The notes below the pieces were generated by a model. The model saw only the letters and a program-made list of their open reading frames with translations. It searched no databases and had not been told where the DNA came from. From assembly GCF_001610835.1 (NCBI RefSeq), contig NZ_CP011270.1, forward strand, positions 6,280,001 to 6,344,000: a stretch of DNA of 64,000 nucleotides, read 5' to 3'. A program made the position numbers and the translations under genes. The DNA comes from Planctomyces sp. SH-PL14. GTDB taxonomy: Bacteria; Planctomycetota; Planctomycetia; Planctomycetales; Planctomycetaceae. Positions 24,786 to 37,800 of the stretch are shown here, one piece after another; the first letter of the stretch is position 1, and each line of letters opens with the position of its first letter.

Positions 24786-26483
24786 TCAGCTGATGATGCT
24801 CTTCCGGCGGTTCACGTAGTCCCAGACGACGAAGCGGTCGAGGTCTCGGCCGGCTGTGAAGAAGACGCGGCCCTTCGTCGTCTCGGCGAGGCGGTGGGCA
24901 AAGCGGATGTCCTCTTCCGACTGCGACCAGCTCGACAGGAGGAAGATGTTGATCACGATTCCCTCCCGCTGGCAGAGGAGCGCTTCCCGCATCGTCGCCT
25001 GTTCCGTCTTCTGATCGGACGGGTAGAGCAGGTAGAGGTGCGAGCCCTCGAAGTGGGCGGTCGGCAGGCCGTCCGTGATAAGGACCATCTGCCGGTTCGG
25101 CGTGTCGCGGGTCGTGAGGAACTGCCGCCCGAGCTGCAGCGCGTGCTGGATGTTCGTGAAGTGCGGCGGGACGTCGCTCTCGCTGATCTCGGGGCGGGAC
25201 ATATCGGCCCGCAGGCGGACGACCGGGTTGAAGATCGTCACCGGCTTGGGCATCAGGGCCGCGATTCCGCTCGGATGAACCGGCTTGGCGAAGCTCGCCA
25301 TCTCGATGAACTGCAGGAAGTCGCCGGGGTACTCCTTGCGGATCAGGCCGTCGAGGGCGAGGGCCATCCGCTTGACGTTGATGTACTGGCCGCCGTGCCC
25401 CATCGAGCCGCTCATGTCCATCAGGACCGCGGTGGCGCACTTGGGGTTGTTCTTGGTGCGGTGGATGACGATGTCTTCCGCCTTCATCCGCAGCGGAACC
25501 TGCGGGCCGCCGCGGACGATGGCGTTCATCATCGACTGGACGATGTCCATCTGGGCGACCGAATCGCCGAACTCGTAGTCCTTCGTCGTCGGCAGCTCGA
25601 CCGCTCCCTCGCCGACGATCGGCCCCTGGTGCCGGCCGCTTCGCGACGCCTGGAGCTGGCTGAAGATCTGCTCCAGCAATCGCCCCTGGAAGATGCGGTA
25701 CGCCTTGGGGGTCATTTTGTAGCCGCGGCCGGACTTTTCGAGCCCCTGCTCTTCGGCCATCCGCTGCAGGAGCTGTTCGACCTGCTGCTGCAGCCGGTCG
25801 AGCTCGCCCATCTGCTCTTCGCTGGCGAACTGGCTCATCTCCGAGAGGTCGATCAGGGCGACCTGGGCGTTCTTCTTGGCCTCTTCGAGCTGCTTCAGAA
25901 GCCGGTCGATCGTCTCCAGCTCCTCCTTGACCGCCAGCCCTTCCTCGACCGTCAGCGATTCGCGGCCGGTGAACTCGTATTTCCCCGCTAGCTCATCGAT
26001 CTGGTATTTTTCCCCCAGCTTATCGACGAGCTTCAGGAGCTCGCGGGCGAACTTGGAACGCTCGCCGCCGGCGCGGTACCAGAGCCGTTCGAGTTCGCGG
26101 AGCTGCTCGTCCTTCACCGCGCGGCGGAGCGACTCGGCGTGCTCCTTGGGGGCGTGGGTCGTAGCGGCCTGCTGCTCGAACGCCTTGGCTGCCTCTTTGA
26201 CGACCTTCGTCGTCTCATAGGTTTCGAGGATCTTCCGCTTCCGCTCCTCGAGCATTTTGCGGAGCGACTCCAGCGTCGGGCCGAGGCCGGCGATCTGGTT
26301 GATGTCGAGCTTCACCGCGTTGGCGAGCTGCTCCTCCGTCAGCTCGTCCATGTCGCCGTACGCGAGCATGTGCTCGAATGCTGGCGAGACGAGGTCCGGC
26401 GGCGGCTGCGTCGGGCTCGGGAAGTTCTGGGGGTCGTACCGCTGGTACGAATGGATGATCCCGCCAAGCGATTCCGGCTTCAT
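24786..26483 (-). CDS. VWA-domain protein, partner of the MoxR-type ATPase
   Basis: 565 residues. The long N-terminal helical part (about 1-330) contains charged coiled-coil stretches (EERKRKILETYETTKVVKEA, EELETIDRLLKQLEEAKKNA). The C-terminal VWA domain (about 360-545) has the MIDAS motif VLMDMSGSMGHGGQ and QMVLITDGLPTA. There is no signal peptide or membrane segment, so it is cytoplasmic. Downstream of a MoxR/ChlI-like AAA gene, it forms the common AAA-VWA chaperone pair, in which the VWA protein recognises a client and the ATPase remodels it. The client is not evident here. The start at 26483 leaves 170 bp to the upstream gene, occupied by a palindromic repeat. Confidence 0.87.
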   Translation of the reverse strand: MKPESLGGIIHSYQRYDPQNFPSPTQPPPDLVSPAFEHMLAYGDMDELTEEQLANAVKLDINQIAGLGPTLESLRKMLEERKRKILETYETTKVVKEAAKAFEQQAATTHAPKEHAESLRRAVKDEQLRELERLWYRAGGERSKFARELLKLVDKLGEKYQIDELAGKYEFTGRESLTVEEGLAVKEELETIDRLLKQLEEAKKNAQVALIDLSEMSQFASEEQMGELDRLQQQVEQLLQRMAEEQGLEKSGRGYKMTPKAYRIFQGRLLEQIFSQLQASRSGRHQGPIVGEGAVELPTTKDYEFGDSVAQMDIVQSMMNAIVRGGPQVPLRMKAEDIVIHRTKNNPKCATAVLMDMSGSMGHGGQYINVKRMALALDGLIRKEYPGDFLQFIEMASFAKPVHPSGIAALMPKPVTIFNPVVRLRADMSRPEISESDVPPHFTNIQHALQLGRQFLTTRDTPNRQMVLITDGLPTAHFEGSHLYLLYPSDQKTEQATMREALLCQREGIVINIFLLSSWSQSEEDIRFAHRLAETTKGRVFFTAGRDLDRFVVWDYVNRRKSIIS

Positions 26484-26516
26484 GTTTTGTGGCTGCTGAT
26501 TGGCGGGGAGGGGATT

Positions 26517-26646
26517 CAACACCAAGACACCAAGGAGGCACAAAGAGCACCAAGAAGAACTCCAGGGAAAGGCATCGCGGTCGGTGAGACGGCGTCACCT
26601 TTAACCCCTTTGTGTCCTTGGTGCCTCCTTAGTGTCTTGGTGTTTA
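26517..26646. repeat. Palindromic intergenic repeat (ACACCAAGGCACAAAGGAGG type), copy 2
   Basis: AACACCAAGACACCAAGGAG (from 26518, continuing GCACAAAGAGCACC) pairs with TGTGTCCTTGGTGCCTCCTT (continuing AGTGTCTTGGTGTTTA) ending near 26646. It fills the gap between the two genes of the AAA-VWA operon. The arms closely match copy 1, while the middle differs. Confidence 0.85.
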
Positions 26647-26653
26647 AAATTCG

Positions 26654-28081
<1,428 letters not shown>

Positions 28082-28200
28082 TTCGTCTCCGCCTTCCGGA
28101 CCGGGAGTGTGGTGAAATTGAATGCCGCCGGATTATAGCGCCGGCGGAGTGTCAGCCAAATCGGAGGGGGTGACGGCGTTCCAGCGGGAGGAGCCGAAAG

Positions 28201-28476
28201 CCGGAGTCAAGGGCCCCAAGACACAACACAGACCCTTGCCACCGGAGGCGCTCCTGTGAGGAACCGTGGTAAACAACGGGTGTCCGCTTTGTGGTTCCGG
28301 CGTGAAGGACTCGCTCACATCGGAACGCTCGCTCTGGCGTTCCCGCGGGTTGGTGAGGGGCATACGGCACGGTGTCCGCGTTTGGATATGCACTCCTTCA
28401 GACATCTCTCGACGGCCAGGCCTCCGGCGGGCAGGGGGTGGCCCCTGCACGCCACCAGGGGATCCCTGGACCCGGT
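28201..28476 (-). repeat. PIE dispersed element, copy 3
   Basis: Near-complete copy between divergent genes. The right-hand hairpin (28209-28241) has an enlarged tip, TCTGTGTTGTGTCTTGGGGC when read left to right in the element, shared in altered form by copies 6, 10 and 11. The outer tail beyond GACTCCGG is not recognisable. Nothing else was seen in 28082-28550. Confidence 0.9.
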
Positions 28477-28550
28477 CAGGGCAGCGATGGAGTGGTCGGA
28501 GGTGGTCAAGGGTGCCACAATAGGCGTTTTTCCAGCCCTGAGAGCCCCCG

Positions 28551-29096
28551 ATGAAGTCCACCCCCGCTCCGCTCGACGGCGTAGTGGTTCTCGAAACACC
28601 CCTCTTTCACGACGAACGGGGATACTTCCGCGAACTGCACCACGCCCAGAAGTTCAGCGCAGCCGGACTGGAGATGACATTCGTCCAGGACAACCTCTCC
28701 CGCTCACGTCGCGGCGTCGTCCGCGGACTGCACTACCAGATCGAGCAGCCCCAGGGAAAACTCGTCACCGCCCTGACCGGAACGATCTTCGACGTCGCCG
28801 TCGACCTGCGGCGATCCTCCCCGACCTTCGGACAGTGGTTCGGCGTCGAACTCTCGGAATCGAACGGACGAAGCATCTACATCCCCCCCGGCTTCGCCCA
28901 CGGCTTCTACGTCCTCTCCGACACCGCGGACGTCCTCTACAAGTGCACGGCCCTCTACGCCCCTCAGTTCGAGCGGACGGTGCTGTGGAACGACCTCGCC
29001 CTGGGGATCACGTGGCCGCTCGGTGACCGGCCGACGATCGTCTCCGGGAAGGATCAGGCCGGCGCGCCGCTCGCCCAGGCGGAGACATTCCGATGA
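28551..29096 (+). CDS. rfbC: dTDP-4-dehydrorhamnose 3,5-epimerase
   Basis: 181 residues, the usual RmlC/RfbC length. GVVVLETPLFHDERGYFREL, then RGVVRGLHYQIEQPQGKL (with the catalytic His in GLHYQ), IYIPPGFAHGFYVLSD and VLYKCTALYAP (catalytic Tyr region) are the family landmarks. It epimerises dTDP-4-keto-6-deoxyglucose at C3 and C5 in dTDP-L-rhamnose synthesis, feeding cell-surface polysaccharide. The rest of the rml pathway is not nearby. It overlaps pdxA by four bases (ATGA), so they are translated together although the pathways differ. Confidence 0.95.
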   Translation: MKSTPAPLDGVVVLETPLFHDERGYFRELHHAQKFSAAGLEMTFVQDNLSRSRRGVVRGLHYQIEQPQGKLVTALTGTIFDVAVDLRRSSPTFGQWFGVELSESNGRSIYIPPGFAHGFYVLSDTADVLYKCTALYAPQFERTVLWNDLALGITWPLGDRPTIVSGKDQAGAPLAQAETFR

Positions 29097-30136
29097 CCGA
29101 CCACCGTCCCACGATCGCCCTCACGCTGGGGGATGTGTGCGGCGTCGGTCCCGAAACGGTCGTCCGTGCCCTGGCCACGTTTCCGGCCGAGTCCTTCCTG
29201 CCCGTCATCGTCGGACACCCCGACGTCCTGCGGCGGGCGCTGGCGCTCGTCGGGGCATCCCGGATGGTCGTCGAAGTCGATGGCCCGGAGGACGCTGACC
29301 GAGGGGGCGAAGCCCTGGCGTGCTGGAATCCTTCGGCGGCGGACGTCGGCTCGCTCCCGCCGGCGAAGGTCGATGCCCGGGCGGGGCAGGCCGCCTACGA
29401 CTGGCTCGTCGCGGCGACCCGGGCGGCCCTGGCCGACCGGATCGACGCCATCGTCACCGCGCCGCTCAACAAGTACGCGCTGCATCAGGCGGGACTCGAC
29501 TTCCCCGGCCACACCGAGATCCTGGCCCACGAGTGCGGCGTCGCCGAGTATGCCATGATGCTCTACCTACCGCCGGCCGAAGCCGACGCAGCGGGGGTGA
29601 GGAACCCGAATGCGCTCAGCGTCGCCCATGCCACGCTGCACACGTCGATTGCCAGCGTGCCGGGGCTCCTGACGGAGAACCGGATCCGCGAGACGATCGA
29701 ACTCGTCGATCATTTCCTGCAGCGGATCGGACAGCCGACGCGGCGGATCGGCGTCTGCGCCCTGAATCCGCATGCCGGCGAAGAGGGGCTGTTCGGCGAG
29801 GAGGAGATGCGCGTCATCGGTCCTGCGGTCGCCGGCTCGCGACGCGACGGCCTCGATGCCGTGGGACCGTATCCCGCCGATACGCTGCTGAAGCGGGCGG
29901 TCGAAGGGGAGTTCGACGGCGTCGTGGCGATGTACCACGACCAGGGGCACATCGCCCTCAAGCTGATCGGCTTCCACCGGGCGGTGAACGTCACGCTCGG
30001 CCTGCCGATCATCCGCACGAGCCCCAGCCAGGGGACGGCGTTCGACATCGCCTGGCAGGGAGGGGGGAAAGCGGACCCGTCCGGGATGCAGGCCGCGATC
30101 GACGTGGCGCTGCGGCTGGTCGCGTCCCGCGGGTAG
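29093..30136 (+). CDS. pdxA: 4-hydroxythreonine-4-phosphate dehydrogenase
   Basis: 347 residues. RPTIALTLGDVCGVGPE is the PdxA N-terminal motif. DFPGHTEILAHE, GVCALNPHAGEEGLFG, GVVAMYHDQGHIALKLIGF and GLPIIRTSPSQGTAFDIAW complete the signature and include the divalent-metal His residues. The NAD-dependent enzyme acts in the DXP-dependent pyridoxal-5'-phosphate pathway. PdxA2-type paralogues with other hydroxy-acid substrates exist, so the PLP role is likely but not certain. It is translationally coupled to rfbC. Confidence 0.92.
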   Translation: MTDHRPTIALTLGDVCGVGPETVVRALATFPAESFLPVIVGHPDVLRRALALVGASRMVVEVDGPEDADRGGEALACWNPSAADVGSLPPAKVDARAGQAAYDWLVAATRAALADRIDAIVTAPLNKYALHQAGLDFPGHTEILAHECGVAEYAMMLYLPPAEADAAGVRNPNALSVAHATLHTSIASVPGLLTENRIRETIELVDHFLQRIGQPTRRIGVCALNPHAGEEGLFGEEEMRVIGPAVAGSRRDGLDAVGPYPADTLLKRAVEGEFDGVVAMYHDQGHIALKLIGFHRAVNVTLGLPIIRTSPSQGTAFDIAWQGGGKADPSGMQAAIDVALRLVASRG

Positions 30137-30171
30137 GGCGGACTGGCCGAATCGCAGGCTGCAACTGGCTT

Positions 30172-30199
30172 GCGGCTCGGCGGGAGCCTCGCCCTCCCG
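30172..30199. repeat. Half-copy of GGGAGGGCGAGGC repeat
   Basis: GCGGCTCGGCGGGAGCCTCG followed by CCCTCCCG closely resembles one arm of the large inverted repeat at 55183-55322. It sits between convergent pdxA and the HAD gene. Confidence 0.6.
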
Positions 30200-30210
30200 A
30201 ACCAGAGGGC

Positions 30211-31065
30211 TCAGTAGCTTGAGACGAGCTCGCGGCCGACGCGCCGCTGGCCGTTCTTCAGCGGGGCCGGGCCGTACCAGGGGGGGTGCCAGTCGTTCTC
30301 TTCGAGGAGGGCCGTCATCTCCGCCAGCGACTCGACCACCAGATCGGGACGGTAGGCGAACCGATGGAGGTCTTCCCGCTTGGTGCCGCCGCTGAGGACG
30401 AGCGCGGCGTGCATTCCGAGCTGGACACCGCCGAGGATGTCGGTCTCCATCGTGTCGCCGATCATCGTCGTCTCGTCGGTCGAGAGCCCCAGCTCCTTTC
30501 GGGCGGCCCGCATCATGTAGGGGCTCGGCTTCCCGACGCTGAACGCTTTGACGCCCGTCGCGGTCTCGAGCATCGCCACCATGGCCCCGCAGCCGGGGCG
30601 TAGGCCGTTGTGCGTGGGGCAGTTCGGATCGAGGTTCGTCGCGATCAGCTTCGCTCCGCCCAGGATCATCCGGACCGCAGCTTCGACGAGCTCCAGGTTG
30701 AACGTCCGCCCTTCGCCGACGACAACGTAATCGGGGTCGTGATCGACGACCGAGTAGCCGTGATTGTGCAGCGCCGTCAGCAGTCCTCCTTCGCCGATGA
30801 CGAAGGCGGTGCCGTTGGGCTTCTGTTCGGCGAGGTACCGGGCGGTCGCCATCGCGCAGGTGAAGACGTGTTCCTCTTCAACGTCGATCCCCATCCGCTG
30901 CAGCTTCGTAACGACGTCGCGCCGTGTCCGCTGGCTGTTGTTCGTGAGAAACCGGAAAGGGATTTCTCTCAGCCGCAACTGTTCGATAAACCGATCCGCA
31001 CCAGAGATCAACTGGGAGCCTCGATACAGAACACCGTCCATATCGATCAGAAAGCCGTACTTCAT
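30211..31065 (-). CDS. HAD-IIA family phosphatase (NagD-like)
   Basis: 284 residues. HAD motif I is FLIDMDGVLYRG at the N terminus, motif II FRFLTNNSQRTRRDV, the Lys motif AFSVGKPSPYMM and motif III TMIGDTMETDILGG. The spacing and the C2-type cap match the HAD-IIA (NagD/AraL/p-nitrophenyl phosphatase) group, cytoplasmic Mg2+-dependent phosphatases of sugar and nucleotide phosphates. The start at 31065 (MKYGFLID) places motif I correctly; an ATG 11 codons upstream adds a non-homologous leader. The exact substrate is unknown. Confidence 0.9.
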   Translation of the reverse strand: MKYGFLIDMDGVLYRGSQLISGADRFIEQLRLREIPFRFLTNNSQRTRRDVVTKLQRMGIDVEEEHVFTCAMATARYLAEQKPNGTAFVIGEGGLLTALHNHGYSVVDHDPDYVVVGEGRTFNLELVEAAVRMILGGAKLIATNLDPNCPTHNGLRPGCGAMVAMLETATGVKAFSVGKPSPYMMRAARKELGLSTDETTMIGDTMETDILGGVQLGMHAALVLSGGTKREDLHRFAYRPDLVVESLAEMTALLEENDWHPPWYGPAPLKNGQRRVGRELVSSY

Positions 31066-31439
31066 CTCACTCGACTCACGTCCATGACTGCTGCGCACGT
31101 GTCAAACAGAGAGTGTGGTCACCGTCCCGGTGAGTTCGCTGCGAGGCAAATCGGACACGCACCCAGCGATGAGGCAGAATCGCACTTACCATGCCGGGTT
31201 GCCGTTAAGAGGATGTTGCGATCCGATAACCCGTTTCATGCAGGCAGGTTACGGTTTCGTCTTCCACGAATGTTCCGAAGCGTCCGCCCGCGAGGCTGCC
31301 GAGATATCAGGCAGCGGAGATCCTGTGAGGCCGGCGCAGTTTCTGTCGCGTTCGTGGCGACAGGGATTGAGCGGCCGGGATTCCCGGTCGGCAGAGAAGT
31401 GGCCACACAGCAGGTCGGTTTGATGCGTTGTCGTTTACA
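31066..31439. other. 374-bp divergent intergenic region
   Basis: Between the divergent HAD and VOC genes. GC content is lower than in the coding neighbours. No convincing gene, repeat or terminator was recognised. A 102-codon plus-strand frame at 31115-31423 has no recognisable features. Confidence 0.45.
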
Positions 31440-31886
31440 ATGAATTCCCCCGTGAACCCTCCCCGGCAGACAGCAATGCGATCGATTGGCGTCCGGCAGA
31501 TTGACCATGTCACGTTCGTCGTGAAGGACCTCGACACGTCGCGGCGGTTCTATGAGGACGCCCTCGGGATGCAGCCGGCGCCGCGGCCGAACTTCCCGTT
31601 CCGGGGGCTGTGGTTCTCCGCCGGAGCGACCTACATTCACCTGATCCACGAGCACGACCAGTCCGGTCCCGCCGGGGCGACGATCGATCCTTCCGCCGCC
31701 GTCAGCCGGACACGGCACGTAGCGTTCGAGGTCGAGGACGCCGCCCGGACGATCGAGGTCCTCAAGGAGCACGGGATTGCGATCGTCTCCGGTCCCAAGA
31801 ACCGGCCCGACGGGCCGATCCAGATCTACGTCCTCGACCCGGACAACAACTGCATCGAACTGTTCTCGATGAAGAGCACGCTGTAG
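31440..31886 (+). CDS. VOC / glyoxalase superfamily protein
   Basis: 148 residues. IRQ-type opening (VRQIDHVTFVVKDLDTSRRF), then GLWFSAGATYIHLIHEHDQS, SRTRHVAFEVEDAARTIEVL and IQIYVLDPDNNCIELFSM give the two beta-alpha-beta-beta-beta modules of the vicinal-oxygen-chelate fold. Candidate metal ligands are the His in IDHVTF, the His in RHVAFEV and the Glu in CIELF. It is related to lactoylglutathione lyase or dioxygenase-like proteins, with unknown substrate. The start may instead be the ATG at 31476. Confidence 0.87.
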   Translation: MNSPVNPPRQTAMRSIGVRQIDHVTFVVKDLDTSRRFYEDALGMQPAPRPNFPFRGLWFSAGATYIHLIHEHDQSGPAGATIDPSAAVSRTRHVAFEVEDAARTIEVLKEHGIAIVSGPKNRPDGPIQIYVLDPDNNCIELFSMKSTL

Positions 31887-31953
31887 CGAAGACAGACGCC
31901 TGGGCGCGTCGCTCATGGCATCCACTGAAAACTGACGACTGAAAACTCCCACA

Positions 31954-34500
<2,547 letters not shown>

Positions 34501-34501
34501 C

Positions 34502-34815
34502 GTGCTTGCCGGCACGACGGTGCTACGTCAAACCCAACGTGCTACGGCAGCCGGGGTCAAGGGGGCAACCCCTTGCCGCCGGAGGCGCTTCCCTGAGGAA
34601 CCGTGGGACACAACGGACCTCCCCTTTGTGGGACCGGCGTTGAGAACTCACCGCTCGCTTTGCAATGCCCGCGGGTTGGTGAAGGGGCATACGACACGTT
34701 GTCCGCGTTTGGACACGTGCTCCTTCAGAGAGACTCCCGACGAGAGGGCCTCCGGCGGGCAAAGGGGCGTTGCCCCTCTGCACTCCCTACCAGGGGTTAC
34801 CCCCTGGACCCCGGT
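34502..34815 (-). repeat. PIE dispersed element, copy 4
   Basis: Full copy. Its right end (CGTGCTTGCCGGCACGACGG as read on +) begins directly after the DUF1592 stop codon. Its left end (CTGGACCCCGGT) lies five bases from the stop codon of the convergent gene, so the element fills the whole gap. Confidence 0.93.
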
Positions 34816-34820
34816 GATCT

Positions 34821-37800
34821 TTAGCGGCCGCCGCGGTTTCCGCCGCCGCCGAAGTTGCCACCACCGAAACCGCCGAACCCACCGAAGTTCCCCCGCGAAC
34901 GACCGCTGTCGCCCCCACCGCGGTTCCCCCGTCCGGAGTCCCCGCCGCCAAACGTCCGGCCGCCTCCTCCGCCACCACCCGGGGTGAACCCGCTCGGTGC
35001 GCCGCCTCCACCTCCGCCGCTCCCGCCGCGGTTCTGCATCCGCTGCTCGAACATCCGGCGAAGATCATCCGGATTCGGAGCGGGAGGCGTCGTCGGCTGT
35101 CCGCCGCTCTGCCCGTCGTTCGTCGTTGGCCGGCTCCGCCCCCGCGACGACGAGACCCGCACCTTGGGCATCAGTGTCCCGAGAGTGCTGGAAATGACCG
35201 CCGCGTTCGTGTTCTCCAGCGAGACGATCCGGACCGACTTGCGGGAGTCGAGAGCCGCCTTGTCGAGCTGCCCCACGAGTTCGCGGATCTCGTTGTACAG
35301 CGAGTCATTGGCCGAGACGATCAGCGTATTCGTCTGGTCGTCCATCGAGAGGGCCAGCTTGATCTGCGGCGGACGACCCTGCTCGTTCCCGCGGCCTCCC
35401 CCCCCCATCATCATCGCCATGATGTTGGGGCCTCCGCGGCCTCCCATCATCTGGGCCTGCATCCCTTCTTCGGTGTAGTCGCGATACAGCTCCCGGACGG
35501 ACGTGAAGACGTCCGCCACGTCGGCGTACTCGACGGGGATCATCCGCGGCTGACGGTCCCGGTCGGTGTCCGGGAGCTCCGACAGGTCGAGGATGTCGAG
35601 CATCTCTTCCACTTCCCGGACGCGGTGCGGCGGTCCGGAGACGAAGAGGGCGTTCAGCCGCGGCTCGGGGATGATCCGCAGGCTGTTCGTGGCGAGAGTC
35701 GAGGTGATCCCCGTGGCGTCCATCATCGTCGAGCCGAAGCCCGACAGGCCGCTGGTCAGGCTGCCGAACGTTCCGGAAGAGCTCGACGATGACATGACCC
35801 GGCTGTCCGGGATGAGCTGCTCCAGCATGGTGGCCGCTTCGGTCGCGTCCGCCGAGCGGAGTGTGAAGACGGTCCACGAGTTCCGGATCGGAATCGAGGC
35901 AAGCGTGCTTTCCAGCATCTCCTCCAGCCGGTCGAGCGACGCTTCATCGGTCGACGAGAGGATCAGCTCTCCGCCGACGACCGTCACGATGACGGGCGGG
36001 GCCTTGGGATTGTTCTGTACCGCGGGATTCCGGGGACTGCTCGCCGGCGGGGCGGCGGGGGCCCCCTCTCCCCCCTGCGGCATCGGCGCGGGACGCTGTG
36101 GAGTCGCGGAGCCCGCGTTCGGCGGGGTTTCCGCTGGTTGCGCCGCACCCGCCTGAGCCAGGCGGGCGGGGGCCGGCTCCGCGTCGCTGGAGACGTCGAC
36201 GAACTGAAGGGCGGAATCGTCGCCCCGCCGGACGCGGGCCTGCGTTCCGTCACGGTCGTTCGGCGCGGAAGTCGGCGTGCTGGGCGGAGAGGCGGCCGGC
36301 GCTCCCTGGGGATCAACCGCACTCCGCGGCTCCTCCAGGGGGAGGGCAGCGGGACGCGCGGGCGAGGACGCCGGGGTCTCTCCGGTCGGCGCCCGCATCC
36401 CGCGGATCAGACCTCGCTGGTCGGGCGTGACGATCCGGATCGGAGTCGGAGACTCGTTCGCCCAGATCTTTTCGATCAGCGGCATCACCTCTTCCGGATC
36501 GCGGCCGTAGAGGGAGAAGGTCCGCACCATCCCCCGCTCGGACGGCTTCTGGCCGGTGCCGTCTTCGCCAAGCTGCGTCAGGAGGTTCTTGACCTGCGTC
36601 ACCTGGTCGAGCGTGCCGCGGACCATGACCTGCCGGCCCGCGAGGTCCGCCTCGACCGTCGGGGCGTTCTGCCCGTCGGTGGCGAACATCGACCGGATCG
36701 TCGCGGCAACGGCGACGGGATCCTTCTTCACGAGCGGGATCACGATGACCTGCTGCGCCCCGAGGCCGACGCCGTCCATCTGGCGGATCAGCGCCTCGAC
36801 TTCGCGATGCTGCTCCTGCGTCGCCATGATGTGGATCTTGCCGTTGCGGCCGTCCTCATTGATGACGATCCCGGGCATGATCGAGTCGATCGACTTCGTC
36901 ACTTCGCGGGGATCCGCGTTGTCGATCTTGTAGACGACGAGGTACGGCTTGCGGCTGCCGCGGCCCCCCCCTTCGCCCTCGACGTCGACCGTCTCGAGAG
37001 CCGACTTGACGATGTCGTGCTCGGCGATCGTGGCAGTGACGAGGAGCTTGTTCGTCCGTTCGTCCGCGGTGACCTGGGTGTGGCCGGTCGGCGAGGCGGC
37101 CGACTGCGCCCGCTGCATCATCGCCTGCATCTCGCGCGGGTCGCGGTCCCCGCGGCCGCGGTCTCCAAACCCGCCGCCGCCGAAGCCGCCGCCAAAGCCC
37201 CCGAACCGGGAGTCCCCACCGGCCGAGCTGCTGACGTTCGAGACCGGCTTGGCGATGCCGAGCAGGCTCTTGACGATCGTTTCCGCGTCGTAGGCGTCGA
37301 TGTTCTTGACCGCATACGCCCGGAAGACCCGGTCCTGCGGCGAGTGCTGGCTCGCCAGGCTGTCGACGATGTCCCGGATGCGGCGGAGGTTGGCCCCGGT
37401 GTCGGTGGCCATGATCGTGTTCGTCGACTTGAGGCCGACGACTGAGCCCTGCGGTCCGCGGAGGGAGTCGAGTTCCTTGGCGACCTGGCTGACGTCGACC
37501 CCCGTCACCGGGAAGGCGACCGTCAGCAGTTCATTCCGTCCCCGCAGGTCGAGCTCGGAGGGGCGGATCTCGGGAATGAGGTTCGGCGGAATCGGGTTGC
37601 CGTCGAGCCGCAGGCAGACGAGGAACTCGTCGCGGCGGACGAGGATGTACCCCTTCTGCAGCAGGTAGCCGTTGAGGATGTCGAGCGCCTCGGTCGGCGT
37701 GTACGACTTCTTGTCGTAGTAGTTGAACGTTCCCGGCGGAGTCTCGGTGAGGTCGAGCGTCAGGCCCGCCCGCTCGGCGAACAGCTTGAGGACTTCAGCC

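Noticed and set aside
31115-31423. Small plus-strand gene upstream of the VOC gene
   Set aside because: A 102-codon frame without recognisable family, ribosome binding site or codon signal; left as unassigned intergenic DNA.
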